NCBI RefSeq assembly: GCF_042650885.1
Contig: NZ_JBHSBU010000001.1
Location: 2,232,001-2,296,000 of the forward strand
Direction of reading: 5' to 3'
DNA: 64,000 bases
From: Chitinimonas_A lacunae
Lineage (GTDB): Bacteria > Pseudomonadota > Gammaproteobacteria > Burkholderiales > Chitinimonadaceae
Positions 45,419 through 54,117 of this stretch are shown here, piece after piece. Each line of letters opens with the position of its first letter. Position 1 is the stretch's first letter. The position numbers were made by a program, and so were the translations under genes. The notes under the pieces were generated by a model. The model had not been told where the DNA came from, did no database searches, and saw only the letters and a program-made list of their open reading frames with translations.

Positions 45419-46144
45419 ATGAACGCCAACAAGAAAATCCTGCTGATCGACGACGACCCGCGCCTGCGTGAGCTGGTGCAACGTTATCTCAATGAACAGG
45501 GCTTTTCGGTCGAAGCCTTCGAAGACGCCAGCCGGCTGGAAACCCGGCTGCAACGCAACCGGCCCAGCCTGCTGCTGCTCGATCTGATGCTGCCCGGCGA
45601 AGACGGTCTGGCCGTCTGCCGCCGGCTGCGTGCCCAGGGCGACAGCATCCCGGTCATCATGCTGACCGCGCGCGGCGACGATATCGACCGCATCATCGGC
45701 CTTGAAATGGGGGCCGATGACTATCTACCCAAACCCTTCAATCCACGCGAACTGCTGGCCCGCATCAATGCGGTGCTGCGCCGGCATAAGGAGCCGTCGG
45801 CGCTGGCCGCTCCGTTGACGGAAGGCGAGATTTACGAATTCGGCGACGGCTTCCGGCTCGAAGTCGCCAACCGGCGCCTGAGCCGCCATGGCGAGCCGAT
45901 TGCACTGACCAACGCCGAATTCGCCCTGTTGCGCGTCCTCGCCTCGCATCCGCGCCAGCCACTCTCGCGCGAACGCCTGATGGAATTGGCTCGCGGCCGC
46001 GAACACGAGGCATTCGACCGCAGTATCGATGTGCAGGTGTCGCGGCTCAGAAAGCTGATCGAAGACGCCAGCAGCGAGCCGCGCTATATCCAGACCGTCT
46101 GGGGCTTTGGCTATGTGTTCGTGCCCGATGGCGGTAAGCGCTGA
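45419..46144 (+). CDS. OmpR-family response regulator (orphan)
   Basis: This 241-residue protein has a receiver domain (ILLIDDDPRLREL, Asp in LLLLDLMLPGEDGLAV, Lys in DYLPKPFNPRELL) and a C-terminal winged helix (LTNAEFALLRVLASHP, RSIDVQVSRLRKLIED, WGFGYVFVPDGGKR). The layout matches OmpR itself quite closely. No histidine kinase follows; the next gene is gspK on the other strand. I chose the ATG at 45419; the longer frame starts within the divergent promoter. Its partner kinase must be elsewhere. Confidence 0.92.
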   Translation: MNANKKILLIDDDPRLRELVQRYLNEQGFSVEAFEDASRLETRLQRNRPSLLLLDLMLPGEDGLAVCRRLRAQGDSIPVIMLTARGDDIDRIIGLEMGADDYLPKPFNPRELLARINAVLRRHKEPSALAAPLTEGEIYEFGDGFRLEVANRRLSRHGEPIALTNAEFALLRVLASHPRQPLSRERLMELARGREHEAFDRSIDVQVSRLRKLIEDASSEPRYIQTVWGFGYVFVPDGGKR

Positions 46145-46157
46145 CAGCGCAGTCGAT

Positions 46158-46215
46158 GAAAAAATAAAATAACCGGAAAATTTACCGCAAGAAATGAAGC
46201 GCTATATAAGGATTT
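46158..46215 (-). repeat. AT-rich intergenic repeat, copy I8
   Basis: On the minus strand it reads TTATATAGCGCTTCATT, core TCTTGCG (plus 46186-46192), AATTTTCCGG and TTTTATTTT. It fills the convergent gap between the regulator and gspK; no terminator hairpin is visible there. Confidence 0.5.
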
Positions 46216-46227
46216 CTTAAAAAATTC

Positions 46228-47160
46228 CTATTTACGTTTCATCCATACTATCCGCGGCACCTGATCGTTGAAACGCTCGACCAGCGCCCGATACGACAGA
46301 CTGACCCGGCCAAAGCGGGCATCGGCGTCGGTATAAAAATAGCGCGTCGTCACCGACAGCTTGTCCGCCGTCACCAGATCGGCCAGTGCCGGCGGCAAGG
46401 CAGCGGTGAATTGGGACAGTTGCAGAAACGGCTCGGTCTCGCGCTGCCGCACCAGCGACTGGGCGGTCGGCAGATCGAGTCCGGGCAGCAGCGCCATCAG
46501 CACCTCGGCCGGAGCGAAGTTCACATTGACCGTGGTTGCCTGCGGCAAGGCCGTGACAAACGGTTCGAGCCGCTCCACCACTTCGGGGGTATAGCCCTGT
46601 ACCCGGGCCAGCTCGGCCAGATCGAACAGTTCACGGTTGCTGGTGCGGTAGGGGTTGTCGCGGGACAGGTACTCCTGATCCTCCGCCCCGCCGGGAAAGT
46701 GGGTGCGATCGTCGGCATCGATCCAATCGACCAGGGCCATGGCCAGCTCTTCGCGCAGTCCCAGCTGGGCCAGCAGCCGCTGATAGGCTTCGAGGTCGGG
46801 ACCGCTGACCACTCCGCTGCGCACCAGATTATTGAGATTGAAACGGCCCTGGGCATCGAGGATTCGCCCGCCCACGGTGCCTTTTTCAACGGGCAGGCTG
46901 GGGATGGGCATGGCCCAGGTTTCGCCGGCATGGTCGACGATATCGTTGCGGCGGGCGTCGCTCTGGAGCATCAGCCGCGCCAGATTGACCGCCGCCCGGG
47001 CCACGATGCGCGCCTGGGCCATATCGTGCTGGTTGTCGACCTGACGCAGCCACAGGCCAAAGCGCCAGGCCATGAAAGACGCCAGAGCGGCCACCAGGGC
47101 CGCGACGGCGACGGCGGTGACGATGGCCATGCCGCGCTGGCGGCGACGCGAGGGCTTCAT
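46228..47160 (-). CDS. gspK: Type II secretion minor pseudopilin GspK
   Basis: This 310-residue protein has a short basic leader and a single hydrophobic helix (QRGMAIVTAVAVAALVAALA). The large globular part has GRFNLNNL, ALVDWIDADD and the calcium/loop region GGAEDQEYLSRDNPYRTSNR, which is diagnostic of GspK. With GspI and GspJ it caps the pseudopilus tip. The ATG at 47160 overlaps the gspJ stop (ATGA). It is the last gene of this operon; gspL, M and N do not follow. Confidence 0.93.
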   Translation of the reverse strand: MKPSRRRQRGMAIVTAVAVAALVAALASFMAWRFGLWLRQVDNQHDMAQARIVARAAVNLARLMLQSDARRNDIVDHAGETWAMPIPSLPVEKGTVGGRILDAQGRFNLNNLVRSGVVSGPDLEAYQRLLAQLGLREELAMALVDWIDADDRTHFPGGAEDQEYLSRDNPYRTSNRELFDLAELARVQGYTPEVVERLEPFVTALPQATTVNVNFAPAEVLMALLPGLDLPTAQSLVRQRETEPFLQLSQFTAALPPALADLVTADKLSVTTRYFYTDADARFGRVSLSYRALVERFNDQVPRIVWMKRK

Positions 47161-47744
47161 GGCAGCGCCACCAGTCTTTGCACGGTACGACCGTCGCTCA
47201 GGGTCAGCTTGACTTCGACCGCACGCGGCGGCGTCCTGGCGCTGACCCCTTGCGGCCAGCTCAACTGCCACTGGCCCCGGTCGTCGAAAAAGCGCAGGTC
47301 CATGCGCTCGACCCCGTCGAGCAGCTTGAGCACCTGCGGCTCGGTACGCGGCGCCAGATCGAGGCTGTCCCACAGCAGCATTTCGAGCCGTCCCTGGCGC
47401 AGCCGGTAACCCAGATGGACCAGCTTGCCGCCATCGAAACGCACCAGTTCGAGCTGGGCGCCGTTGGCATCGACGCCACCGGCAGCGCCGCGCAAGGGCG
47501 GCTGGGTCAGCCCGCCTTCATCGCGCCAGTGCCGGTTGGCGACCTGACCGATATCTTCCTCGAACCGCCCCATCACCAGGGTCAGCTCACGCCAGCGCCG
47601 GTTGTCGGCATCGAGCGCCTGTTTGGTCAGCGCCATCCGCTCCACCCCTTTGTAAGCGACCACGGCCAGTACGCTGAATACCGCCATCGCCACCAACAGT
47701 TCGATCAGGGTAAAGCCACGATTGCGGCGCGCTTTACGGGACAT
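47157..47744 (-). CDS. gspJ: Type II secretion minor pseudopilin GspJ
   Basis: This 195-residue protein has the prepilin motif RNRGFTLIELLVAMAVFSVL and the globular part typical of GspJ (MGRFEEDIGQVANRHWRDEG, VRFDGGKLVHLGYRLRQG, LLDGVERMDLRFFDD). I chose the ATG at 47744, which overlaps the gspI end by 11 bases. Confidence 0.93.
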   Translation of the reverse strand: MSRKARRNRGFTLIELLVAMAVFSVLAVVAYKGVERMALTKQALDADNRRWRELTLVMGRFEEDIGQVANRHWRDEGGLTQPPLRGAAGGVDANGAQLELVRFDGGKLVHLGYRLRQGRLEMLLWDSLDLAPRTEPQVLKLLDGVERMDLRFFDDRGQWQLSWPQGVSARTPPRAVEVKLTLSDGRTVQRLVALP

Positions 47745-48129
47745 TGGCGATAAACCCCACCAGCACCGCATCGGCGTGGTCGAACCGGTCTTGCGGAAAC
47801 ACCTGGATTTCCACCCGGCGAAAAGCCCGATTGGGCGTCTCCGACACCGTGGCGCGCCAGGTAAACGCCATGCCGGCCTGGCTTTCATTGCCTTCGCTGC
47901 TGCCCACGTCGGGAAATTCACTGCGCGCCAGATAAAGGTTGAGCCGGTTCTGCGCCACCCAGCCCGCGGCGACATGGCGCTTCAAGGCCATCGAGCCGTC
48001 AACCACGCCCATGGTGGCACGCACGGCCGCGGCGAGCGCAATGCCGATCACGGCGAGCGCGACCAGCACTTCGATCAGGGTAAAACCGCGCCCGCTCAGA
48101 CGCCTGGGCTTAAGAGGCCGGCGCGACAC
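47734..48129 (-). CDS. gspI: Type II secretion minor pseudopilin GspI
   Basis: This 131-residue protein has the prepilin motif GRGFTLIEVLVALAVIGIAL, AAGWVAQNRLNLYLA and the end VEIQVFPQDRFDHADAV. The GTG at 48129 has GAGGAG upstream and overlaps gspH by 20 bases; longer alternatives would run deeper into gspH. Confidence 0.9.
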   Translation of the reverse strand: MSRRPLKPRRLSGRGFTLIEVLVALAVIGIALAAAVRATMGVVDGSMALKRHVAAGWVAQNRLNLYLARSEFPDVGSSEGNESQAGMAFTWRATVSETPNRAFRRVEIQVFPQDRFDHADAVLVGFIANVP

Positions 48130-48604
48130 TGGCGGTCTCCTCGATCCGGCCCACGGCATCGGCCTGGAGCCGGCGTTCGCCGCCCGGCCCACGCAGACGC
48201 AGGCTGAACGGCGCATTGACGCCGGACGGGGCGAACGCCACCCGTTCCTCGTCGGCAAGCGGCACCAGATTGACCCGGACCTCGTCGATCAGCATCCCTT
48301 CAGGCAGTTCGCGCGGCCGCAGGGTTTCGTTATCGTCGAGCGGCAGCCAGGTGTTGCCCTGACGTTTCCAGAACCGGTAACCACGCCCATCGGGACGCCA
48401 CCCGAGGGTAGTGCCGCTGGCGATGGCCTCGTCGCTGGCGACTTCAAGCAAGGCGGCCAGCCGTTCGGCCTCACGGCCGAGCCGGCTGCCGTCGCTTTCG
48501 CCAAAGCGCACCGCCGCCAGCGTCACGATCACGCCGACAATCACCAGCACCACCAGCACCTCGATCAGGGTAAAGCCCGCCGGGCCGCGCCGCCTGGGGT
48601 TCAC
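48110..48604 (-). CDS. gspH: Type II secretion minor pseudopilin GspH
   Basis: This 164-residue protein has the prepilin motif PAGFTLIEVLVVLVIVGVIV, then AERLAALLEVASDEAIASGT and GYRFWKRQGNTWLPLDDNE. The start as read is GTG, overlapping the gspG stop (GTGA). Confidence 0.92.
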   Translation of the reverse strand: MNPRRRGPAGFTLIEVLVVLVIVGVIVTLAAVRFGESDGSRLGREAERLAALLEVASDEAIASGTTLGWRPDGRGYRFWKRQGNTWLPLDDNETLRPRELPEGMLIDEVRVNLVPLADEERVAFAPSGVNAPFSLRLRGPGGERRLQADAVGRIEETASVAPAS

Positions 48605-49032
48605 AGCATCCAGGACCCGATATCGGCGTTATACCCTTCGCCGCCCGACTGACGGTCGGCGCCATAGCTCATCACATCGATCTCGCCTTTCAGACCGGGG
48701 TTGAGGTAGAGATAATCGTGGCCCCACGGGTCTTGCGGCAGCTTGTCGAGATAGGCTTTCCAGTTGGTCGGAATCTGGCCGGTGGTCGGCTTCTCGACCA
48801 GCGCTTTCAGACCCTGTTCGGTCGTGGGATAGACACCGTTGTCGAGCTTGTAGAGCTTGAGCGACTGCACCAGCGCCTGGATATCGAGTCTGGCGGCGCT
48901 GACCCGCGCCTCGTCGGGCCGGCTCATGATGCGCGGCACGATCAAGGCGCCCAGGATGGCCAGAATGGCCACCACCACCAGGATTTCGATCAGGGTAAAG
49001 CCGCGGGCGCGGCGACGGGACGGACGGTTCAT
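48601..49032 (-). CDS. gspG: Type II secretion major pseudopilin GspG
   Basis: This 143-residue protein is the major pseudopilin, with ARGFTLIEILVVVAILAIL, the LYKLDNGVYPTTEQGLKALV segment, WGHDYLYLNPGLKGEIDVMS and the calcium-loop end GGEGYNADIGSW. Its start overlaps the stop of the MazG-like gene (TGATG). Confidence 0.96.
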   Translation of the reverse strand: MNRPSRRRARGFTLIEILVVVAILAILGALIVPRIMSRPDEARVSAARLDIQALVQSLKLYKLDNGVYPTTEQGLKALVEKPTTGQIPTNWKAYLDKLPQDPWGHDYLYLNPGLKGEIDVMSYGADRQSGGEGYNADIGSWML

Positions 49033-49379
49033 CAGGACTCCTCGCTAAGTTGGCTGGCTGCCCCCGCAATCGGGAAACGGACTTCGTTCTTGGCTACCTT
49101 GGCAGCAATGGCCGCGGCCAGGTCGATCCCCAGCCGGTTACAGAAACTCAGGGTGTAGATCGCCACATCGGCCACTTCCTCGGCAATCGCCGCCCGCTCG
49201 GCGGGATCGAGCCCGGCGTCGTTGCTGTGCCATTGGAAGTGCTCCATCAGCTCGGCCGCTTCGATGGCGATGCTCATGGCCAGATTCTTGCCCTGATGGG
49301 CGCTTTCCCAGTGACGGGCAGCCACAAAGCGGCGCACCAGTTCGCGCAGCTCGGCCAGCGTGGTATCGGCGTCGTTCAT
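49032..49379 (-). CDS. MazG-like nucleotide pyrophosphohydrolase inside the gsp operon
   Basis: This 115-residue all-alpha NTP-PPase has the metal-binding EAAELMEHFQW (about residue 40) and the second motif EEVADVAIYTLSF (about residue 67), typical of MazG-like/RS21-C6 house-cleaning enzymes that hydrolyse dCTP analogues or other NTPs. It lies between gspF and gspG, seven bases after gspF and overlapping gspG, so it is translated with the secretion genes although no functional link is evident. Confidence 0.88.
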   Translation of the reverse strand: MNDADTTLAELRELVRRFVAARHWESAHQGKNLAMSIAIEAAELMEHFQWHSNDAGLDPAERAAIAEEVADVAIYTLSFCNRLGIDLAAAIAAKVAKNEVRFPIAGAASQLSEES

Positions 49380-49385
49380 CGAGGC

Positions 49386-50594
49386 TTATTTCACCAGTTG
49401 GTTCATTTCAAATACCGGCAGCAGGATCGCCAGCACGATCAGCAGCACCGACACGCCCATGATCAGCACCATGGCCGGGCCAAGCAGGCTGGTGAAGGTG
49501 GCGACGCGCTGTTCGAGTTCGCCGGTCTGCTGCTGCGCCGCCTTGTCGAGCATCGCCTCAAGCCGGCCGCTTGCCTCGCCGCTGGCGATCAGATGGACCA
49601 GCACGGGCGGAAACAGCTTGCTGCGGCCAAGCGCCGTGGACAGCGCCGCGCCTTCGCGCACATCGCGCAGCGCATCGGACACCGCCTCGCGCAGCACGCG
49701 GTTGCCGACCACCCCGGCGGCGGCGTTCATCGCCGTCAACAGCGGCACGCCGCTGCCGACCAGGATGGACAGGGTACTGGCCAGCCGCGCGGTATTGCCG
49801 GCCCGGTTGAGCCGGCCCAGCAAGGGCAGCCGCAACAGCAGCGCATCGAGGGCGCGGCGAAAGCCCTCGTTACGCCAGGCGAAATGCAGCGCCACGCCGG
49901 CGCCGGTCAGGGCGATCAGCCATAGATAGCCATACTGGCGCAGCCCCGCCGACAGCCACAGCAGCGCCCGGGTCAACAGCGGCAGCGTCTGCTTGGCGCT
50001 CTGGAATACCGTCACCATCTGCGGCACCACCCAGGTCAGCATGCCGACGATCACCAGCACCGACACGGCCAGCACCACGGCCGGATAGACGAAGGCCACC
50101 CCGACCTTGGCCGCCAGCGCCTGGCGTGCTTCGATATAGTCGGCCAACCGGCGCATCACGGCGGCGGCACGGCCCGACTCTTCGCCGGCGCGGACGATGG
50201 TGCGGTAGAGCTCGGGAAAAACACGGGGAAAACGGGCCAGCGCCGCCGACAGCGGCGAGCCGGCCAGAATATCGGAGCGCACCGCAGCGAGCACATCGCG
50301 CACCCGATTGACTTCGGCCTGCTCGATCAGCACGGTCAGCACCTGTTCGATGGTGAGACCGGCGTCGAGCAAAGTGGCGAATTGCCGGGTGATCAGCGCC
50401 AGATCGGTGGTGGACAGGCTGACCCGGCTGTTCTTGCGCTCGCCGGCTTCGCCACCGCTCAATTCGGCCAGCTCGGATACCCATAGACCGCGCTCGCGCA
50501 ACTGGGTCCGGGCCAGCTTCAGGGTGTCGGCCTCGACCACCCCTTCTATGGTGCGCCCGCGCTCGTCGAGCGCCTGGAAACGGAAACCGGCCAT
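49386..50594 (-). CDS. gspF: Type II secretion inner-membrane platform protein GspF
   Basis: This 402-residue protein has two T2SF domains: RQFATLLDAGLTIEQVLTVL (about residue 70) and ARLASTLSILVGSGVPLLTA (about 270), with three membrane helices (AFVYPAVVLAVSVLVIVGML, WLIALTGAGVALHF, LLGPAMVLIMGVSVLLIVLA). The start at 50594 follows the upstream gene by one base. No gspE is adjacent. Confidence 0.95.
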   Translation of the reverse strand: MAGFRFQALDERGRTIEGVVEADTLKLARTQLRERGLWVSELAELSGGEAGERKNSRVSLSTTDLALITRQFATLLDAGLTIEQVLTVLIEQAEVNRVRDVLAAVRSDILAGSPLSAALARFPRVFPELYRTIVRAGEESGRAAAVMRRLADYIEARQALAAKVGVAFVYPAVVLAVSVLVIVGMLTWVVPQMVTVFQSAKQTLPLLTRALLWLSAGLRQYGYLWLIALTGAGVALHFAWRNEGFRRALDALLLRLPLLGRLNRAGNTARLASTLSILVGSGVPLLTAMNAAAGVVGNRVLREAVSDALRDVREGAALSTALGRSKLFPPVLVHLIASGEASGRLEAMLDKAAQQQTGELEQRVATFTSLLGPAMVLIMGVSVLLIVLAILLPVFEMNQLVK

Positions 50595-50595
50595 C

Positions 50596-51192
50596 TCAGC
50601 GCGCCTCCGGCGTGGGCGGCTGCGGCCGCCCGCTCTGGCGGGCCGCTTCGACCTCGGCCGCCATACGGTTCAGGGTGGGACTCCAGCCCGACTGGAGCAG
50701 AAACTGCTGCGAAATCAGCAGCACCAGCAAGATGGTCGGCGCCGACGCCAGCAGACCAATCGCCACATGGCCACGCGTCACCCCGGTGGCCCGGCTGAGC
50801 GCCACCACCAGCAGCACCACCTGATAGATCGACAAGGCCGCCTTGAACAACAGAAAGGCGCCCGTTTCCAGGACGGGCGCCAGCACCAGCAGCAGGGCCG
50901 AGCTATGGCAGAGCACCGTCAGCGGGAACAGGCTGCCTTCTCCCTTCCAACGCTGGCCCAGCCGCAGCCACCACGACAGGAAGATCGTCAACAGCAGCAC
51001 CTGGGCCCAGCCCAGCAGCTCGAAAAACAGCAGGCGCTCGGGCAGTGATGCCTGCAAGGCACCGGTCAGCACCGGTACGGCGGAGATCAGGCTCAACCAC
51101 AGCATCGGTTGCCAGAACGGATAGACGTAGTGGTCGAGCGGACGGATACGGAAACAGGCGATCTCGAAGGCGTCGGTAAGCAGTTTGCGCAT
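50596..51192 (-). CDS. Yip1-family membrane protein
   Basis: This 198-residue protein has four or five hydrophobic segments (MLWLSLISAVPVLTGAL, LLGWAQVLLLTIFLSWWL, SSALLLVLAPVLETGAFLL, GLLASAPTILLVLLISQ), consistent with the Yip1 domain. Its role in bacteria is unknown. It is translationally linked to gspF, so it may be part of the secretion operon in this lineage. Confidence 0.7.
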   Translation of the reverse strand: MRKLLTDAFEIACFRIRPLDHYVYPFWQPMLWLSLISAVPVLTGALQASLPERLLFFELLGWAQVLLLTIFLSWWLRLGQRWKGEGSLFPLTVLCHSSALLLVLAPVLETGAFLLFKAALSIYQVVLLVVALSRATGVTRGHVAIGLLASAPTILLVLLISQQFLLQSGWSPTLNRMAAEVEAARQSGRPQPPTPEAR

Positions 51193-51214
51193 GCGGTGGA
51201 GTCAGTGGCCGGGA

Positions 51215-51595
51215 TCAGGGCGCCTGGGTGTCGCAGCCCGCCAGCGGCTCGACATCCTGCACCACCAGCTCGAAATCCTGTTGCAGGGGACTATCTCGTC
51301 TGGCGGCGAGATAGTAGCGCTTGCAAGGCGCTATGGTAAACGGCACCACCTTCTCGGGCGGCAGATAAAACCCCCCCACCGGGGCCGTGATCAGCTTCAG
51401 ACGACGCTCACCGGCCTCGGCACGCACCGGGTCGTCGCTGATCACCGATTTACCGTCAATCGCTACCACTTTGACGGGATAAAGATGCATATCGGCTCGG
51501 CCGAACTCACGCCGACCATCGAGCAGACTCTCGTTATGCAGATTGGCACAGCCGCCCAGCAAGGCGGCACCCAGCAGCAGGGACAGGGTTTTCAT
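51215..51595 (-). CDS. Small lipoprotein of unknown function
   Basis: This 126-residue protein has a signal peptide with lipobox LLGGCANLH (Cys at about residue 16). After GREFGRADMHLYPVKVVAID it looks beta-rich, with two more Cys (APCKRYYL, AGCDTQ) that could pair. It precedes the Yip1-gsp genes by 22 bases on the same strand. No family is recognised. Confidence 0.7.
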   Translation of the reverse strand: MKTLSLLLGAALLGGCANLHNESLLDGRREFGRADMHLYPVKVVAIDGKSVISDDPVRAEAGERRLKLITAPVGGFYLPPEKVVPFTIAPCKRYYLAARRDSPLQQDFELVVQDVEPLAGCDTQAP

Positions 51596-51873
51596 GGCGT
51601 TTCTCCGAACAAGACAGACCAGGCAGGCATACCGCCCCCCCAGCTTAGACGGCCAACACGGCGCCCCGCTCCGTCCGCTCGCGCGATTTACACAGTCTTA
51701 CATTGTTCAGTGCAACGACCGCTCCAGCCGCTCCAGAGGCTTTGCGTCCGGACGCCAACGGCACCGCTCCGATTGACCTGTCCCAAACCACCCTCTGGGT
51801 CAGTGTGGCTCGCTCAGGATCGTGGACGAGCCGGGAATCGCGCTTTTCCACTGCATTGGCGAGCAGCGGTCCC
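51596..51873. other. Intergenic region without a supported gene
   Basis: These 278 bases separate the lipoprotein start from the diguanylate cyclase stop. I see no tRNA, terminator or repeat. Confidence 0.5.
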
Positions 51874-53043
51874 TCAGGTCACTACGGTGCCATAGTCGGT
51901 CGCCACCACCACCCGGTCGCGCCCATCGCGCTTGGCGCTATAGAGGGCCAGATCGGCTGCCCGATACAGCCGCTCCAGCAGCACCGGTTCGACCGTGGCG
52001 GCGACGCCCACGCTGATCGTCACCGTGATCGACTGGGCGCCATAGCCGACCGGGCTGGAGCGTACTGCCTGCCGCAAGCGCTCGGCCACTTCGATCGCTT
52101 CGGCGGCGGAGGTCGCCGGCAGCAGCACCACGAATTCCTCGCCGCCATAGCGCCCCAACAGATCGCCGACGCGCAGTTGGGCGCGCAGCCGCTCGGCGGT
52201 CTGGCGCAGCACCGCATCGCCGGCGGCATGGCCGTGGCGGTCGTTGACTTGCTTGAAATGGTCGAGATCGAGCATCAGCAGCGCCAGCCCCTCGTGTTCG
52301 CGCCCCAGCCGGGCGAGCGAGGCTTGCGCCACCGTATCGAAGGCAAAGCGGTTATAGGTATCGGTCAGACCATCGAAGGTGGCGCGGCGGTCGAGTTCGA
52401 GCAGCAGCCGCTCGCGCGACACCAGCGGAAAGCCGTAGGTCACACCGATCTCGGTGGCGAACACCGTCAGGAACAACAAGGCCGAGCCCAGACGCGGCGC
52501 AAACAGATCCTGTTGCGGCTCGACCAGAAAGATCGCCAGACGCAGCCAGTGCAGCGTGGCGCAGCCCAGATACCACAAGCCCAGCGCCCGCCGCGCCGGC
52601 TGAGGCGGGTTGCGGCTGTCGGCCAGCATCAGGCGGGCGGTGATGCCGGTCAGCAGTGCCGTGCACATCGCCAGAAAGGCCGCCCGTTGCCCCAGTTCGG
52701 CGCCGGCCAGATAGACCAGCAGAAACACCAGCGCACAGCCGACCGCCACCCAGCGGATCGCCACGACCAGCCGGCGTGTCCCGAGCAGCGCAGCGAGCGA
52801 GCCATGCATCAGGACATGGGCGCAAAAGAAGCAGACATTGGCCACATAGATGCTGAGCCAGTCGGCAATCGTGCCGCGCAGCAGCAACAGGCTCCAGCCC
52901 ACCACCATGGCCGCGGCACTGGCAAGCCACTGCCAGGAACCCGGCTGACGCGCCACCCCACGACTGGCCAGCAGAAACAAGGCGCTGGTGAACAGCGGCG
53001 TCAGCAGCAGCAATAGCGCCAGCGTGCGGATATCGATGGTCAT
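51874..53043 (-). CDS. Membrane diguanylate cyclase (GGDEF)
   Basis: This 389-residue protein has about seven membrane helices in the first 200 residues (LALLLLLTPLFTSALFLLA, WVAVGCALVFLLVYLAG and others) and a C-terminal GGDEF domain with GRYGGEEFVVLLP, an intact A-site. Five residues upstream lies RVGD, an RxxD inhibitory site. DIDHFK-like MLDLDHFKQVNDRHGH and SVGVAAT are present. It should make c-di-GMP. It is co-directional with purU, 18 bases after it, which may indicate co-transcription. The sensor ligand is unknown. Confidence 0.93.
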   Translation of the reverse strand: MTIDIRTLALLLLLTPLFTSALFLLASRGVARQPGSWQWLASAAAMVVGWSLLLLRGTIADWLSIYVANVCFFCAHVLMHGSLAALLGTRRLVVAIRWVAVGCALVFLLVYLAGAELGQRAAFLAMCTALLTGITARLMLADSRNPPQPARRALGLWYLGCATLHWLRLAIFLVEPQQDLFAPRLGSALLFLTVFATEIGVTYGFPLVSRERLLLELDRRATFDGLTDTYNRFAFDTVAQASLARLGREHEGLALLMLDLDHFKQVNDRHGHAAGDAVLRQTAERLRAQLRVGDLLGRYGGEEFVVLLPATSAAEAIEVAERLRQAVRSSPVGYGAQSITVTISVGVAATVEPVLLERLYRAADLALYSAKRDGRDRVVVATDYGTVVT

Positions 53044-53061
53044 GGTGGGCGGCCAAGGCCG

Positions 53062-53916
53062 CTAGTCGAAGATCACCGTCTTCTTGCCGCAGACCAGGAT
53101 GCGGTGGTCCAGGTGCCAGCGCAGCGAGCGACTCAGCACCATGCGCTCGAGATCGCGTCCTTTCTGGATCAGGTCATCGATGGTGTCGCGGTGCGAGACC
53201 CGGATCACCCCCTGTTCGATGATCGGACCGTCGTCGAGCACCTCGGTGACATAGTGGCCGGTGGCACCGATCAGTTTGACGCCGCGCTCATGGGCACGGT
53301 GGTAGGGCTTGGCGCCGTCGAAGGCGGGCAGGAAGCTGTGGTGGATATTGATGATCCGCCGCGGATAGGCCGCACAGAATTCGGCCGACAGCACCTGCAT
53401 ATAGCGCGCCAGCACGATCAGATCGACGCCGTGCTCCTCGAGCAGGGCCCGCTGCTGGGCTTCGGCCTCGCGCTTATTGTTGCCGCCGACCGGAATCACA
53501 TAGTAGGGAATGCCGTAGAAGTCGGCATGGCGGCGGCAGTCTTCGTGGTTGGAGATGATCAGCGGGATGTCGCACTGCAATTCACCGGACTGCCAGCGGT
53601 GCAGCAGATCGACCAGACAGTGGTCGTAGCGCGACACGAAAATCGCCATCCGGAATTTGCGGCTCGACAGCTTGATGCGCCAATCCATGCAGAACCGCTC
53701 GGCGATGGGCTGGAACGCAGCCGAAAAGGCGTTCATATCGAGTTTGAAATCGGCCAGATCCCACTCCACCCGCATCAGGAACAGATTTTCGGCCTCGTCC
53801 TGGTGCTGGTCGGCATGCAGGATATTGGCGTCATAGGTGTAGAGAAAATTGGCAATCGCTGCCACCAGACCTTTGCGGTCTGGGCAGGAAATCAGCAGTG
53901 TGGCGGTGTTTGTCAT
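53062..53916 (-). CDS. purU: Formyltetrahydrofolate deformylase
   Basis: This 284-residue enzyme has an N-terminal ACT domain (TLLISCPDRKGLVAAIANFL) and a formyltransferase-like domain with SNHEDCRRHADFYGIP, the catalytic Asn-His-Asp (IINIHHSFLPAFDGAKPY, HYVTEVLDDGPII) and SHRDTIDDLIQKGRDLE. It releases formate from 10-formyl-THF to balance one-carbon pools. The ATG at 53916 (MTNTATLLIS) was chosen; the frame extends to 53958. Confidence 0.96.
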   Translation of the reverse strand: MTNTATLLISCPDRKGLVAAIANFLYTYDANILHADQHQDEAENLFLMRVEWDLADFKLDMNAFSAAFQPIAERFCMDWRIKLSSRKFRMAIFVSRYDHCLVDLLHRWQSGELQCDIPLIISNHEDCRRHADFYGIPYYVIPVGGNNKREAEAQQRALLEEHGVDLIVLARYMQVLSAEFCAAYPRRIINIHHSFLPAFDGAKPYHRAHERGVKLIGATGHYVTEVLDDGPIIEQGVIRVSHRDTIDDLIQKGRDLERMVLSRSLRWHLDHRILVCGKKTVIFD

Positions 53917-54040
53917 GTGTTGGTTGTTTGGCGAGGGTGGGCGCCGGCGGCGCCGCATTTGTCCTCATTCTAATATGCTCGGACGGCTGTCCGGCCCAAT
54001 AAAAACGCGAGACTGTCCCTCCTCCACCTCACTTTGGAAA

Positions 54041-54105
54041 AATATTTATTTTTCTTTTTTATCCAGCCAACTGTCTTGCAAGTAGTTGTCCTGATTATTT
54101 ATTCA
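54041..54105 (+). repeat. AT-rich intergenic repeat, copy I9
   Basis: TTTATTTTTC, T-run, ATCCAGCCAACTG, core TCTTGCA (54074-54080), TTGTCCTG, ATTATTTATT. It lies between the purU start and the stop of the next minus-strand gene. Confidence 0.55.
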
Positions 54106-54117
54106 ATAAGACCCTGC

